A stretch of 21,224 nucleotides of DNA from CAYRGQ01 sp964423925 (lineage in GTDB: Bacteria > Bacteroidota > Bacteroidia > Sphingobacteriales > Sphingobacteriaceae), in contig CAYRGQ010000049.1 in the NCBI GenBank assembly GCA_964423925.1, positions 1 through 21,224 on the forward strand. The letters are read 5' to 3'. Numbering within the stretch: the stretch's first letter is position 1; the number at the start of each line of letters is the position of its first letter. Shown here piece after piece: positions 1-6,704 of this stretch. The notes beneath the pieces are model-generated. The model saw only the letters and a program-made list of their open reading frames with translations. It was not told the origin of the DNA and ran no database searches. A program made the translations under genes and the position numbers.

Positions 1-84
1 ACTATATTTCAAATATTTCAAAGAACAATTTCAGATTTTAATGGGACAGCAATGTGTGTGTTATTATTGATGTTTCAAAGAGTT

Positions 85-2145
85 TCAATTCCGTTTCCAG
101 TTCATGTTCAGCCCCAGGAAAAACGAGCGTCCATAGCCCAATGGCACGGTGCCGCTGGCGGAACTGTGGGCACCATCGCCTCCGAGCGCCGTGTTACGCA
201 CGTCGGTGACGTCAAAGAGGTTCCGTACGCCGCCGTGCAGGGTCAGGTAGCTGGTTATCGTCTTGTTCAGACTGATGTCGGCCGTGTGGTACGCGTCGAT
301 GTAGGCCCGGTTTACTTCGATATTGCCACTGCCTTGGCTGATGGCTTCGAAACGCGGACGGCGGCCATTGAATTTGTAATACAGGCTGATGCCTGCCCCC
401 CATTCCGGGATCTGGTATAGGATGTTGCTGTTCACTTCGGGTGTCCAGGCCATGCCGGGAACATCCGATTCCGTTTCGGTCAGCTGGTTGTAGCGCCCTA
501 CATAGGAGAAACCCAACGTAGCCGACAGGTTTTCAAGGCGGAGCGTGTTCTCCCAGCTGGCTCCGGCCGTGCGGAACTTGCTGATGTTGACATAGGTATT
601 GATCGTAGGGTCGGCCGGGTCGTACCCGATCGTTATTAAGTTACTAAATGTATTGTGATAGCCACCGAGCGTACTGCTCAGCCGGGTATCCCCCCACGCC
701 GTGCCGGTCCAGGTCAAATAGGTATTGAAACTATTTGAAAGCTCGGCTTTCAGGTTTTCATTGCCCCGTATCGCGTGGTTGGAATCAAAAAACGTAAAGT
801 AAAGCTCGCGCAAGGCCGGCGAACGGAAGCCACGCGCATAGGCGCTGCGCAGGTCAAAGGCATCGCTGATGATAAACTTGGTATTAATGGACGGGATTAC
901 CGGCGGTGCATTGTACACGGAATTGTGTATAAAACGCAGTCCTGGGCGGATATTAACCCAACGGACAGGCTTGATTTCAGCAGATATAAACGCCGCTAAA
1001 TCCGTTATCCGGGGTTCGCCGTCAATACGTTGCCCGCGCCCTTGGTTGCTCAGCACCTCCACGCCGGGCTGCATCGACAGCTTTTCGTGTATCTTGTGCT
1101 GCCACGTGCCCCGGAACACCAACGAGGAAAACAGTGCCACATCCTGCTGACCGGCATCCGTAGTCAGCTCCGACGTGCCGTTGGAAAAATCATGCCGTAC
1201 CGTTTGCGTCGCCCGTTCGTAATGCTGGTAAGACAGGGTGCCGCTAAACGTAGACCGGTTGCCTGCCTGCCAGTCGGACTGCAGCAAATGGGTGAACCGC
1301 GAGGTCAGGAAATTCTGGTCGACCGCCCGGCCCGTGTTCAGGTTCAAGGCACCCGGGCTGTGCAGGTCTTCGTTGAGGTAGTCCAGGCGATACCAGGTGT
1401 TGAGCCGTGCTGTGCGGTATCCCAGCCGTCCGGAGGCCAGCCATTGGGATTTGGGATCCCACTGCAGCACGCGCCCGGTGCCGGTGCCCTGCCACCCGCC
1501 GAAATTATTGCGCGTGCCGGAGGCCACCACGTTCCAGCCCCGCCGTTGCCAGTCGACCGTCAGGTTGCCGTTGTGGATGCCCTCGTTGCTGATGAAACTG
1601 TACTCGTTGCCGGCCGATTCTTCCTGCAAACGTAGGGAAACGGCAAACTGGTCGTCCAACGGGGCGCTTTTGGTAATGATGTTAATCACACCCGCCAATG
1701 CATCGGTGCCGTAGGTGACCGACATCGGGCCTTCAACGATCTCGATGCGGTCAATACTGTTGACATCCACCTGGCTCAGGCTCTGCTTCGTCGCGCCGCG
1801 GTCAATCAGCGGCATGCCGTCAATCAGGACTTTTACGTTCTGGCCCGACATGCCCAGCAGTTCAATATCAGTTTCGCCTAGCGCCAAGTCATTGGAAAAA
1901 CGAATGCCCAGCTGGGTATTGAGGATATTTTCCACAGAGGTGGATGCCCTGCCCTGTATCTGCTCCCGGCTGATGGTACGCACCCGGTACACGGAGTTTT
2001 TGGCGGACTGCGGTTCGTATTGGCCCGTTACCACCACTTCATCGATGGCCAGTGACCGCAACGAATCCTGTTGCGCCCCCGATTGTCCCAGCACCGCCGC
2101 GGACATACTGCATAATGCGGCTAATAAGCCAATCTGTTTCTTCAT
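85..2145 (-). CDS. TonB-dependent outer-membrane receptor (non-SusC type)
   Basis: This encodes a 686-residue TonB-dependent receptor, an outer-membrane beta-barrel that imports a scarce ligand using TonB energy. A Sec signal peptide covers about residues 1-20 (ending AAVLGQ). A TonB-box-like IDEVVVTGQ follows, then a plug domain at about 45-160 with LIDGMPLIDRG and IEIVEGPMSVTYGTDALAGV, then the barrel. It lacks the N-terminal carboxypeptidase-regulatory-like domain of SusC proteins, and at under 700 residues it resembles siderophore, cobalamin or haem receptors (BtuB/FepA-like); the ligand cannot be told from sequence. An in-frame ATG at 2169 gives eight more residues, but it lies within the promoter -7 box (2167-2174), so the ATG at 2145, which begins MKKQIGLLAALC, is preferred. 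No partner gene is visible in the remaining 84 bases downstream. Confidence 0.93.
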   Translation of the reverse strand: MKKQIGLLAALCSMSAAVLGQSGAQQDSLRSLAIDEVVVTGQYEPQSAKNSVYRVRTISREQIQGRASTSVENILNTQLGIRFSNDLALGETDIELLGMSGQNVKVLIDGMPLIDRGATKQSLSQVDVNSIDRIEIVEGPMSVTYGTDALAGVINIITKSAPLDDQFAVSLRLQEESAGNEYSFISNEGIHNGNLTVDWQRRGWNVVASGTRNNFGGWQGTGTGRVLQWDPKSQWLASGRLGYRTARLNTWYRLDYLNEDLHSPGALNLNTGRAVDQNFLTSRFTHLLQSDWQAGNRSTFSGTLSYQHYERATQTVRHDFSNGTSELTTDAGQQDVALFSSLVFRGTWQHKIHEKLSMQPGVEVLSNQGRGQRIDGEPRITDLAAFISAEIKPVRWVNIRPGLRFIHNSVYNAPPVIPSINTKFIISDAFDLRSAYARGFRSPALRELYFTFFDSNHAIRGNENLKAELSNSFNTYLTWTGTAWGDTRLSSTLGGYHNTFSNLITIGYDPADPTINTYVNISKFRTAGASWENTLRLENLSATLGFSYVGRYNQLTETESDVPGMAWTPEVNSNILYQIPEWGAGISLYYKFNGRRPRFEAISQGSGNIEVNRAYIDAYHTADISLNKTITSYLTLHGGVRNLFDVTDVRNTALGGDGAHSSASGTVPLGYGRSFFLGLNMNWKRN

Positions 2146-2166
2146 GGTTTGGATAATAACTGCCGG

Positions 2167-2198
2167 CAAAGCTATGTCTTAATTAGACTAAATCCAAA
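2167..2198 (-). promoter_or_regulatory. Bacteroidota-type promoter of the TonB receptor
   Basis: On the minus strand a TTTG (-33 box, 2198-2195) is followed after 20 bases by TAGCTTTG (-7 box, 2174-2167). This fits the TTTG / TAnnTTTG promoter known from Bacteroidota. Transcription would begin near 2160, about 15 bases before the ATG at 2145, which is why the upstream ATG at 2169 was rejected. Confidence 0.6.
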
Positions 2199-2220
2199 TA
2201 GCGTTTCGCTTTTTTATGTG

Positions 2221-2484
2221 CTGAATCATAAATTTGCAGGAGGTAGGCTGGAATATCCAGTACTGAAAAAAGTGAAAAATGATGTTTAGGATGCGTACAC
2301 GCTGATCTGCACGAAAGAGCGTAACCGAAAATACCCAGACGAAATAGCGGGAGCCAAGGAAGCCCGCGACAACATCTTTCTGCCATATCATACGATCGAG
2401 GAGCGAAGAGCCCTCTCAGGGCGAACACGCCTTATACGGCAGTCAGACAGCTTGAAAGAGGTTTTTAAACACCTTTCTTGGTAA
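2221..2484 (+). pseudogene. possible coding remnant with internal TAG
   Basis: One plus-strand frame reads as plausible, strongly charged protein over about 85 codons, ending at the TAA at 2482-2484. It is interrupted by a single TAG at 2287-2289. Before the stop it reads FAGGRLEYPVLKKVKNDV; after it come DAYTLICTKERNRKYPDEIA and, near the end, RQSDSLKEVFKHLSW. No start codon fits an intact gene. I do not recognise the family. It may be the decayed 3' end of a gene, or a chance open frame. The overlapping minus-strand frame has an unlikely Cys/Arg-rich composition and was not called. Confidence 0.25.
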
Positions 2485-2502
2485 CTCTTTGATTGTTTCA
2501 TG

Positions 2503-2553
2503 CCCGAGTTGGCGCACGAATCCCGAGTTGGCGTACGAATCCCTTCGTGTGCC
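2503..2553. repeat. 19-bp tandem duplication with adjoining hairpin
   Basis: Two abutting 19-bp copies, 2503-2521 and 2522-2540, differ only at one position (CCCGAGTTGGCGCACGAAT versus ...GTACGAAT). The second copy folds with the following bases: 2530-2539 pairs with 2544-2553 over 10 bp, including two G-T pairs, around a TCCC loop. No T-tract follows on either strand, so it is not an obvious terminator. Between this and the cutC start nothing further was seen apart from the cutC -7 box. Confidence 0.6.
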
Positions 2554-2695
2554 TCTAGTAAGCCCTGTCGAAAAACAAGACTACGAAGCTCCATGAAATT
2601 AATGGCACTTTCAAGGCAGCGATTCTGCGTAGCTTTTGCCGCATGTATAACAATTTGAATTGCACCCAACACGAACAACAAACCACATTTTTCCG

Positions 2696-2703
2696 TAAGT
2701 TTG
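2696..2703 (+). promoter_or_regulatory. -7 box upstream of cutC
   Basis: TAAGTTTG matches the Bacteroidota TAnnTTTG -7 element. It ends six bases before the ATG at 2710, so transcription would begin at or within a base or two of the start codon (a possible leaderless mRNA). No TTG lies at the expected -33 distance, which weakens the call. Confidence 0.35.
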
Positions 2704-2709
2704 GCGTAC

Positions 2710-3459
2710 ATGGAAACACCTGCTACGCCTCGCCCCTACCAGCTGGAAATATGCGCTAATTCCGTCACGTCTGCCCTAGCGGCACAGGCGGGCGGCGCAG
2801 ATCGGGTAGAGTTTTGCCAAAACCTGGAAGCAGGGGGCACGACGCCCTCACACGGCCAGATCGTGACGCTGAGGCGGCATGTCCGTATTCCGGTGCATGT
2901 GCTGATTCGTCCGCGCGCGGGCGACTTCCTTTACGACGAGCGGGAATTTGAGGAAATGGAAGCCGACATACGTTTCTGTCGCGATGCGGGATGCGAAGGT
3001 GTCGTGGTTGGTTTGCTTCACGCAGATGGACGCATCGATACCGAGCGCACAGCAGCACTCGTGGAGCTTGCCGGACCCATGCACGTCACCTTTCACCGTG
3101 CGTTCGACCGATGCGCCGATCCCTTTGAGGCGATAGAGGAAATTATCGCCTGCGGCTGTGGTCGACTCTTGACCTCCGGCCAACAAAACACCGCGGAAGA
3201 AGGGATGCAACTGATCCGGCAATTGGTAAAACAGGCTAACGGTCGGATTGAAATCATGCCGGGGTCGGGCGTAACTGCATCCAACATTCGGCTATTGGCG
3301 CGCGAGACGAATGCACGCGCATTCCACACATCGGCAAAAGAAACCGAAACCAGTCAGATGGTATACGCGAACGACACCGTTCAGGGAATGGGAGACACGC
3401 GCTGGGTCACATCAACGAAAAAAGTCCGCGAAATCGCGGACTTATTACAAAGTCTTTAG
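2710..3459 (+). CDS. cutC: copper homeostasis protein CutC family
   Basis: This encodes a 249-residue cytoplasmic TIM-barrel protein of the CutC family, the same size as E. coli CutC. The family was linked to copper tolerance, but its biochemical role is still disputed. Visible family motifs are LEICANSVTSALAAQAGGAD (12-31), EGG-like EAGGTTPS (40-47), IRPRAGDFLYDEREFEEM (66-83), TFHRAFD (127-133), LTSG (154-157) and IMPGSGV (182-188). The frame stays open upstream to a TTG at 2701, but the ATG at 2710 is preferred because the TTG lies in the putative -7 box. The gene stands alone on the plus strand between minus-strand units. Its last codons contain a perfect inverted repeat that works as a terminator for the opposite strand. 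Confidence 0.93.
   Translation: METPATPRPYQLEICANSVTSALAAQAGGADRVEFCQNLEAGGTTPSHGQIVTLRRHVRIPVHVLIRPRAGDFLYDEREFEEMEADIRFCRDAGCEGVVVGLLHADGRIDTERTAALVELAGPMHVTFHRAFDRCADPFEAIEEIIACGCGRLLTSGQQNTAEEGMQLIRQLVKQANGRIEIMPGSGVTASNIRLLARETNARAFHTSAKETETSQMVYANDTVQGMGDTRWVTSTKKVREIADLLQSL
3418..3443 (-). terminator. Rho-independent terminator of the tRNA-Cys/small-protein unit, inside cutC
   Basis: A perfect 10-bp inverted repeat (3422-3431 and 3434-3443, AAGTCCGCGA / TCGCGGACTT, two-base loop) is followed on the minus strand by six T residues in total (complement of A3418-3423). It lies 73 bases past the stop of the small minus-strand gene, and within the coding end of cutC, where it encodes KKVREIAD. 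The side facing plus-strand transcription has only TTATTA, so it should work mainly on the minus strand. Confidence 0.75.
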
Positions 3460-3491
3460 TACAACCACCCAAAACTTCAGGAGGGGAAATG

Positions 3492-3513
3492 CGGATACCC
3501 AACGGGTATACCG
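3492..3513. terminator. intergenic hairpin between convergent cutC and small gene
   Basis: CGGATACCC (3492-3500) pairs with GGGTATACCG (3504-3513) over 9 bp with one bulged A and an AAC loop. It sits 33 bases after the cutC stop and two bases from the stop of the opposing small gene. The plus side is followed by ACTTATTTCTT, a poor T-tract, so it is at best a weak terminator for cutC or an RNA 3'-end stabilising stem. Confidence 0.35.
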
Positions 3514-3515
3514 AC

Positions 3516-3698
3516 TTATTTCTTCAGATCAGCGACTAGCTTGTTGAGTACCTCGTCGTTTTTAACGATTTGGTTCTTGGGCGACATTTTCGAGCGGCTG
3601 CCGACCTCGATGTTGCGGCCCAGCTTCAAAAACTGTACTTCGCGTTTCGCAACGACTTTATTCCTTCTGTCTTTTCTTTTTAGTCTTGTAACTCCCAT
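3516..3698 (-). CDS. small basic conserved-looking protein, 60 residues
   Basis: The start at 3698 gives a 60-residue, strongly basic protein that begins MGVTRLKRKDRRNK and ends EVLNKLVADLKK. The same frame continues upstream to 3821, but that extension reads through the tRNA gene, so the 3698 ATG is the credible start. It follows tRNA-Cys by 28 bases on the same strand and shares the terminator inside cutC, which suggests co-transcription from the promoter at 3823-3830. I recall similar small basic proteins in Sphingobacteriaceae but know no assigned function. The basic N-terminus would fit nucleic-acid or ribosome binding, which is inference only. There is no signal peptide or membrane segment. 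Confidence 0.7.
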   Translation of the reverse strand: MGVTRLKRKDRRNKVVAKREVQFLKLGRNIEVGSRSKMSPKNQIVKNDEVLNKLVADLKK

Positions 3699-3726
3699 GG
3701 TGTATTTATCGTTTTCGTGTGATACG

Positions 3727-3797
3727 AGGTCGGAAGCGGATTCGAACCGCTGTAAAAGGTTTTGCAGACCTCTGCCTAGCCACTCGGCCACCCGACC
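3727..3797 (-). tRNA. tRNA-Cys (GCA)
   Basis: A 71-nt cloverleaf is visible on the minus strand. The acceptor GGTCGGG pairs with TCCGACC (one G-T pair). The anticodon stem GAGGT/ACCTT encloses the loop CTGCAAA with anticodon GCA, and the T stem AGCGG/CCGCT encloses TTCGAAT. The discriminator base is T, as expected for tRNA-Cys. CCA is not encoded. It lies 122 bases after the GH18 stop but has its own -7 box upstream. Confidence 0.95.
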
Positions 3798-3822
3798 CTT
3801 TATTCCCCTTGAAAAGGGCATG

Positions 3823-3830
3823 CAAAGTTA
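3823..3830 (-). promoter_or_regulatory. -7 box of the tRNA-Cys unit
   Basis: TAACTTTG on the minus strand matches TAnnTTTG. It lies 26 bases before the mature 5' end of tRNA-Cys, predicting a leader of about 20 bases. No clear -33 TTG was found. This would let the tRNA and the small protein gene be transcribed independently of the GH18 operon. Confidence 0.5.
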
Positions 3831-3919
3831 AAACAAATAATCAAGAAACGAAATTTTGCCTCGATCTTTTTGCCTTACGCCTCTACGCCCTTGGCATGTT
3901 GTCAAGCGCATACAGCGCC

Positions 3920-5035
3920 TTATCGGGCGCGGACGACATCACTGATAGCTTTCAGCAGGCCATCACGTTCTTCGTCGAGCGTCAATTCCCAAAACATGAT
4001 GCCGCCAAGTTGTTGGTCAATGGCGTATTGCGTTTTTGCCGCCACGGAGCGACGATCGTCACCTGTCGCATATTTTCGTTCCTTGGCATGGTACCAATAC
4101 GGGGCCTGGCCTTCTTCATCAAAGTAATATTTCCACCCTTTGTCCTCGGTCAGTTCTTCATCGTGGTGTTTGAAGTTGAAACCACGCGTGTGTTCGCCAG
4201 GATTATATCGCCCGTTATTCACCGAATCCACGTCTTGCCAAACCCGCGCATAAAACGCTGCACCAATAACCATTTTGTTGGCCGGCACACCAATATCGAG
4301 CAAATATTGGACGGCGCGATCGGTAGACTCCTCGTCGGGACGGACGCTGTAGATGGGCGTATGGTGCCCTGTCACCGTAGAATAGCCGTGCACCAGATCG
4401 TAGCTCATGATGTTTACCCGATCAACAATCGGCATCACCTTATCCCATTCGATTGATTCGTCGAGAAACGTCTGGAAGCCTCCCGCCGCAAAGCTGAGTT
4501 CGTGTTCGTCACCCAGCACATCGCGCAACGCAACAACCAAGGCCGTAAAGTTCTCACGATCTTCGGGCATGTAGGGATGGCCGGGGTGGCCAGGAATAGC
4601 TGGATATTCCCAATCCAAATCGATGCCGTCGGTCCCGAAATAGTCGTTCGTTTGCTTGACGGATTGTGCAAACCGCAAGCGCCCCTCCTCCGTGGAGAAC
4701 GCCTCCGAGCAAGGCTCACAGCCACCCCATCCGCCCAACGAGAGCATCACTTTTAATTGGGGATGTTCCGCCTTCAATTCTACCAGGCGCTTGATGGCCA
4801 AGGAATCTCGCTCGCTCCGAACATGCAGCAATCCATCCTTCAAGTGGCTAAAGCTGAAAATAATGTGCGTGAGACGATCCACCTCATAGCGGTCGATAGT
4901 TTCCGCATCGCCGACGTAATAGGCGATAACGGAGAAATCCGTCGCCTCGCTTTCGGCTTCCGCCTTCGGTGTACAGGCTTGCACAGCCAGTGTGCCAACC
5001 AGTACCATCAACATGTAAATTAGTTTTTTCATCAC
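3920..5035 (-). CDS. GH18 family glycoside hydrolase, lipoprotein
   Basis: This 371-residue enzyme belongs to glycoside hydrolase family 18, whose members cut beta-1,4 GlcNAc linkages in chitin or N-glycan cores by substrate-assisted catalysis. Residues 1-21 form a lipoprotein signal (LAVQA before Cys21). The catalytic DxxDxDxE motif is DGIDLDWE at 136-143, with Glu143 as the acid. SLGGW (99-103), MSYDL and the late GGIMFWEL segment are also family-typical. All catalytic residues are present. There is no carbohydrate-binding module, so it probably acts on soluble oligomers or glycopeptides at the cell surface or in the periplasm. It follows the M81 gene by 18 bases and is the last gene of the block. 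Chitinase versus endo-GlcNAc-ase activity cannot be decided here. The ATG at 5032 is an equal alternative start. Confidence 0.92.
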   Translation of the reverse strand: MMKKLIYMLMVLVGTLAVQACTPKAEAESEATDFSVIAYYVGDAETIDRYEVDRLTHIIFSFSHLKDGLLHVRSERDSLAIKRLVELKAEHPQLKVMLSLGGWGGCEPCSEAFSTEEGRLRFAQSVKQTNDYFGTDGIDLDWEYPAIPGHPGHPYMPEDRENFTALVVALRDVLGDEHELSFAAGGFQTFLDESIEWDKVMPIVDRVNIMSYDLVHGYSTVTGHHTPIYSVRPDEESTDRAVQYLLDIGVPANKMVIGAAFYARVWQDVDSVNNGRYNPGEHTRGFNFKHHDEELTEDKGWKYYFDEEGQAPYWYHAKERKYATGDDRRSVAAKTQYAIDQQLGGIMFWELTLDEERDGLLKAISDVVRAR

Positions 5036-5053
5036 AATGGTGCGTTAGGGTTA

Positions 5054-6643
5054 TTAATTGCCGCCACCGTACTGGTGGGAAACCGGTATCAGTTTAGCCG
5101 ACAAATCTGGATCGTCCATGTCCTTATCAAACGGGAACATCGGCCGCTGTATATTTTTGTACGGCAAGCCGAGCAGATCTTGGTCTACACCTCCTGCAGT
5201 TAAGGCCATCACCCAGTCGCCACGCATCTCGTACAAATCTGGCACCAGGTAGCCGATCTTGACCATCAGGATATCTGCCTCGCGCGGGTTTAGTTCCAGT
5301 TCGGTAAAGTCCGACTCGTTGTGGTAAGGCTTCCGCCGCTTGGTAACGATGATGTAGTTGTTGCCCTTCTTCACCACCACTTCAACGTCCGCATTGCGAT
5401 CGCCTTCCTTAATGGCGTGTACGGTACCATGGAGGTAAAGCGGAGGTGCGAATCGATCGTCGACCAGTGCACCCACCATACCTTCCACAGGCTGCCCGAC
5501 CCCGGCTTTAAGTGCTTTTTCGACGAGGTCTGGCCCAGGAATCGACGCATAGATGAAGGTGGGTCCGTTATCGGCGCGAAAAGCAGGATGTGCTAGCACT
5601 TCGGTGAGCGTCTTCGTGACATCGCCAGCTCCCCCCGCTGTCGGATTATCTCCCGTGTCACTGATGATAAAGGGCTTTTTATCACTTTGGAGCGCCATCG
5701 ACAAGGCATTCTCCAACGTGGTCGTCGGAGCGACAAAATCGAATTCTTCCCGCACGTTCCAGAATCGCTGCGCGAGATCTTCGGCGGCCGCCGTAACTTT
5801 ATCTTGGTCATCACCGACCACGATGACGTTAGCTCGCGCACGAGCCTCGTCGGCCCAAGCGTATCCGACCCATATCGCCACATCGATTATTCCCTCTTGT
5901 TCGGCGGCGGGCGCTACAGCTGCATACAAACTCTTGCCAGGATCAATGCGCGTGCTGGTTTGCTCTCCCGCCAACAAAATCGGAACTGACACCATGGCCT
6001 TGTAAGGAGGTTTGCCTTGCCCACTACGCAAGCGATCGACGAGATTTCGCGCGGCTCGTTCGCGTGATTCCATGGCATCCTCGTGTGGTGCCATCCGATA
6101 ACAGGTAATCAAATCGGATAGCGCAGTCAGCTTTTCGGTCACGTTGCCGTGCAAATCCATACTGGTCGACACCATGGTTTCGTAGCCGATCACCTCCCGC
6201 ACTCGCGTGATGAGGTCTCCTTCGGCATCGTCAAGGCCTTCTACGCTCATGGCACCATGGATATCGAAAAACAGCCCGTCGTATGGCAGGTTGGCGCGGA
6301 GGGAGTCTAGCATTTCGCCCACCAGCGTCTCGTAGGCCTCGCGGGTAACGGTACCACCCGGCAAGGAACGTGCGGTGAATGCAGGAATCCAGTCAGCAGC
6401 TTCGAGCAGATCTGATCCAGCAGTGAAGAACGGGTAGTTATCCAAAATATCCTGACCCCGCCGCACATGGAATGCGTCCAATCCCGAACGGGCTGGGGAA
6501 AAGGTTCCTGACTCAATCGCTAATCCAGCGATGGCGATGCGGGGTTTCGTCGCCTCGTCCGCCGATGGACCGCATCCTGCAAATAGCACCGGCAGGAAGG
6601 TTAAAATCAATAAAAGTGGGCGTATTTTTATCATTTGGTTCAC
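5054..6643 (-). CDS. M81 family metallopeptidase (MlrC-like), lipoprotein
   Basis: This 529-residue protein belongs to peptidase family M81, typified by MlrC (microcystinase C), a zinc enzyme that cleaves linear microcystin products. Residues 1-24 form a lipoprotein signal ending LFAGC (Cys24). Probable zinc and active-site residues are Glu44 (AIESGTF), His129 (FDIHGAM), Asp163 and His165 (MDLHGN) and His187 (MAPHEDA). Their spacing agrees closely with the set I recall for MlrC (E56, H150, D184, H186, H208). The C-terminal MlrC domain covers about 320-515. It lies between a secreted hydrolase (61-base gap) and GH18 (18-base gap), so it is likely in one operon with them. The lipoprotein signal puts it on a membrane, outside the cytoplasm. 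The natural substrate is unknown. A start at 6634 is also possible. Confidence 0.9.
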   Translation of the reverse strand: MNQMIKIRPLLLILTFLPVLFAGCGPSADEATKPRIAIAGLAIESGTFSPARSGLDAFHVRRGQDILDNYPFFTAGSDLLEAADWIPAFTARSLPGGTVTREAYETLVGEMLDSLRANLPYDGLFFDIHGAMSVEGLDDAEGDLITRVREVIGYETMVSTSMDLHGNVTEKLTALSDLITCYRMAPHEDAMESRERAARNLVDRLRSGQGKPPYKAMVSVPILLAGEQTSTRIDPGKSLYAAVAPAAEQEGIIDVAIWVGYAWADEARARANVIVVGDDQDKVTAAAEDLAQRFWNVREEFDFVAPTTTLENALSMALQSDKKPFIISDTGDNPTAGGAGDVTKTLTEVLAHPAFRADNGPTFIYASIPGPDLVEKALKAGVGQPVEGMVGALVDDRFAPPLYLHGTVHAIKEGDRNADVEVVVKKGNNYIIVTKRRKPYHNESDFTELELNPREADILMVKIGYLVPDLYEMRGDWVMALTAGGVDQDLLGLPYKNIQRPMFPFDKDMDDPDLSAKLIPVSHQYGGGN

Positions 6644-6704
6644 GTTATGCGCCGCAAGGAACGGCTATTTGTACAAAAGTTAAAAAATATTCTGGTTTTC
6701 GCCA

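Noticed and set aside
1030..1635. 201-codon plus-strand open frame
   Set aside because: It lies fully antisense to the TonB receptor and reads as low-complexity Pro/Arg/Ala-rich shadow sequence.
85..2169. Longer start for the TonB receptor at 2169
   Set aside because: It falls in the predicted -7 promoter box and puts eight non-signal residues before a perfect signal peptide start.
2183..2428. 81-codon minus-strand open frame in the gap
   Set aside because: Cys/Arg-rich composition and antisense to the more protein-like plus-strand frame; no motif.
2388..2711. 107-codon minus-strand open frame upstream of cutC
   Set aside because: It spans the 19-bp tandem repeat and overlaps the plus-strand remnant and the cutC promoter; it contains an EGIRTPTR-like stretch of the sort seen in spurious calls over repeats and RNA genes.
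3516..3821. 101-residue version of the small basic protein
   Set aside because: The extra 41 N-terminal residues are encoded by the tRNA-Cys gene, so the start at 3698 is preferred.
3719..4456. 245-codon plus-strand open frame across tRNA-Cys and the GH18 gene
   Set aside because: It is antisense to a clear GH18 gene and to the tRNA, and its composition has no family feature.
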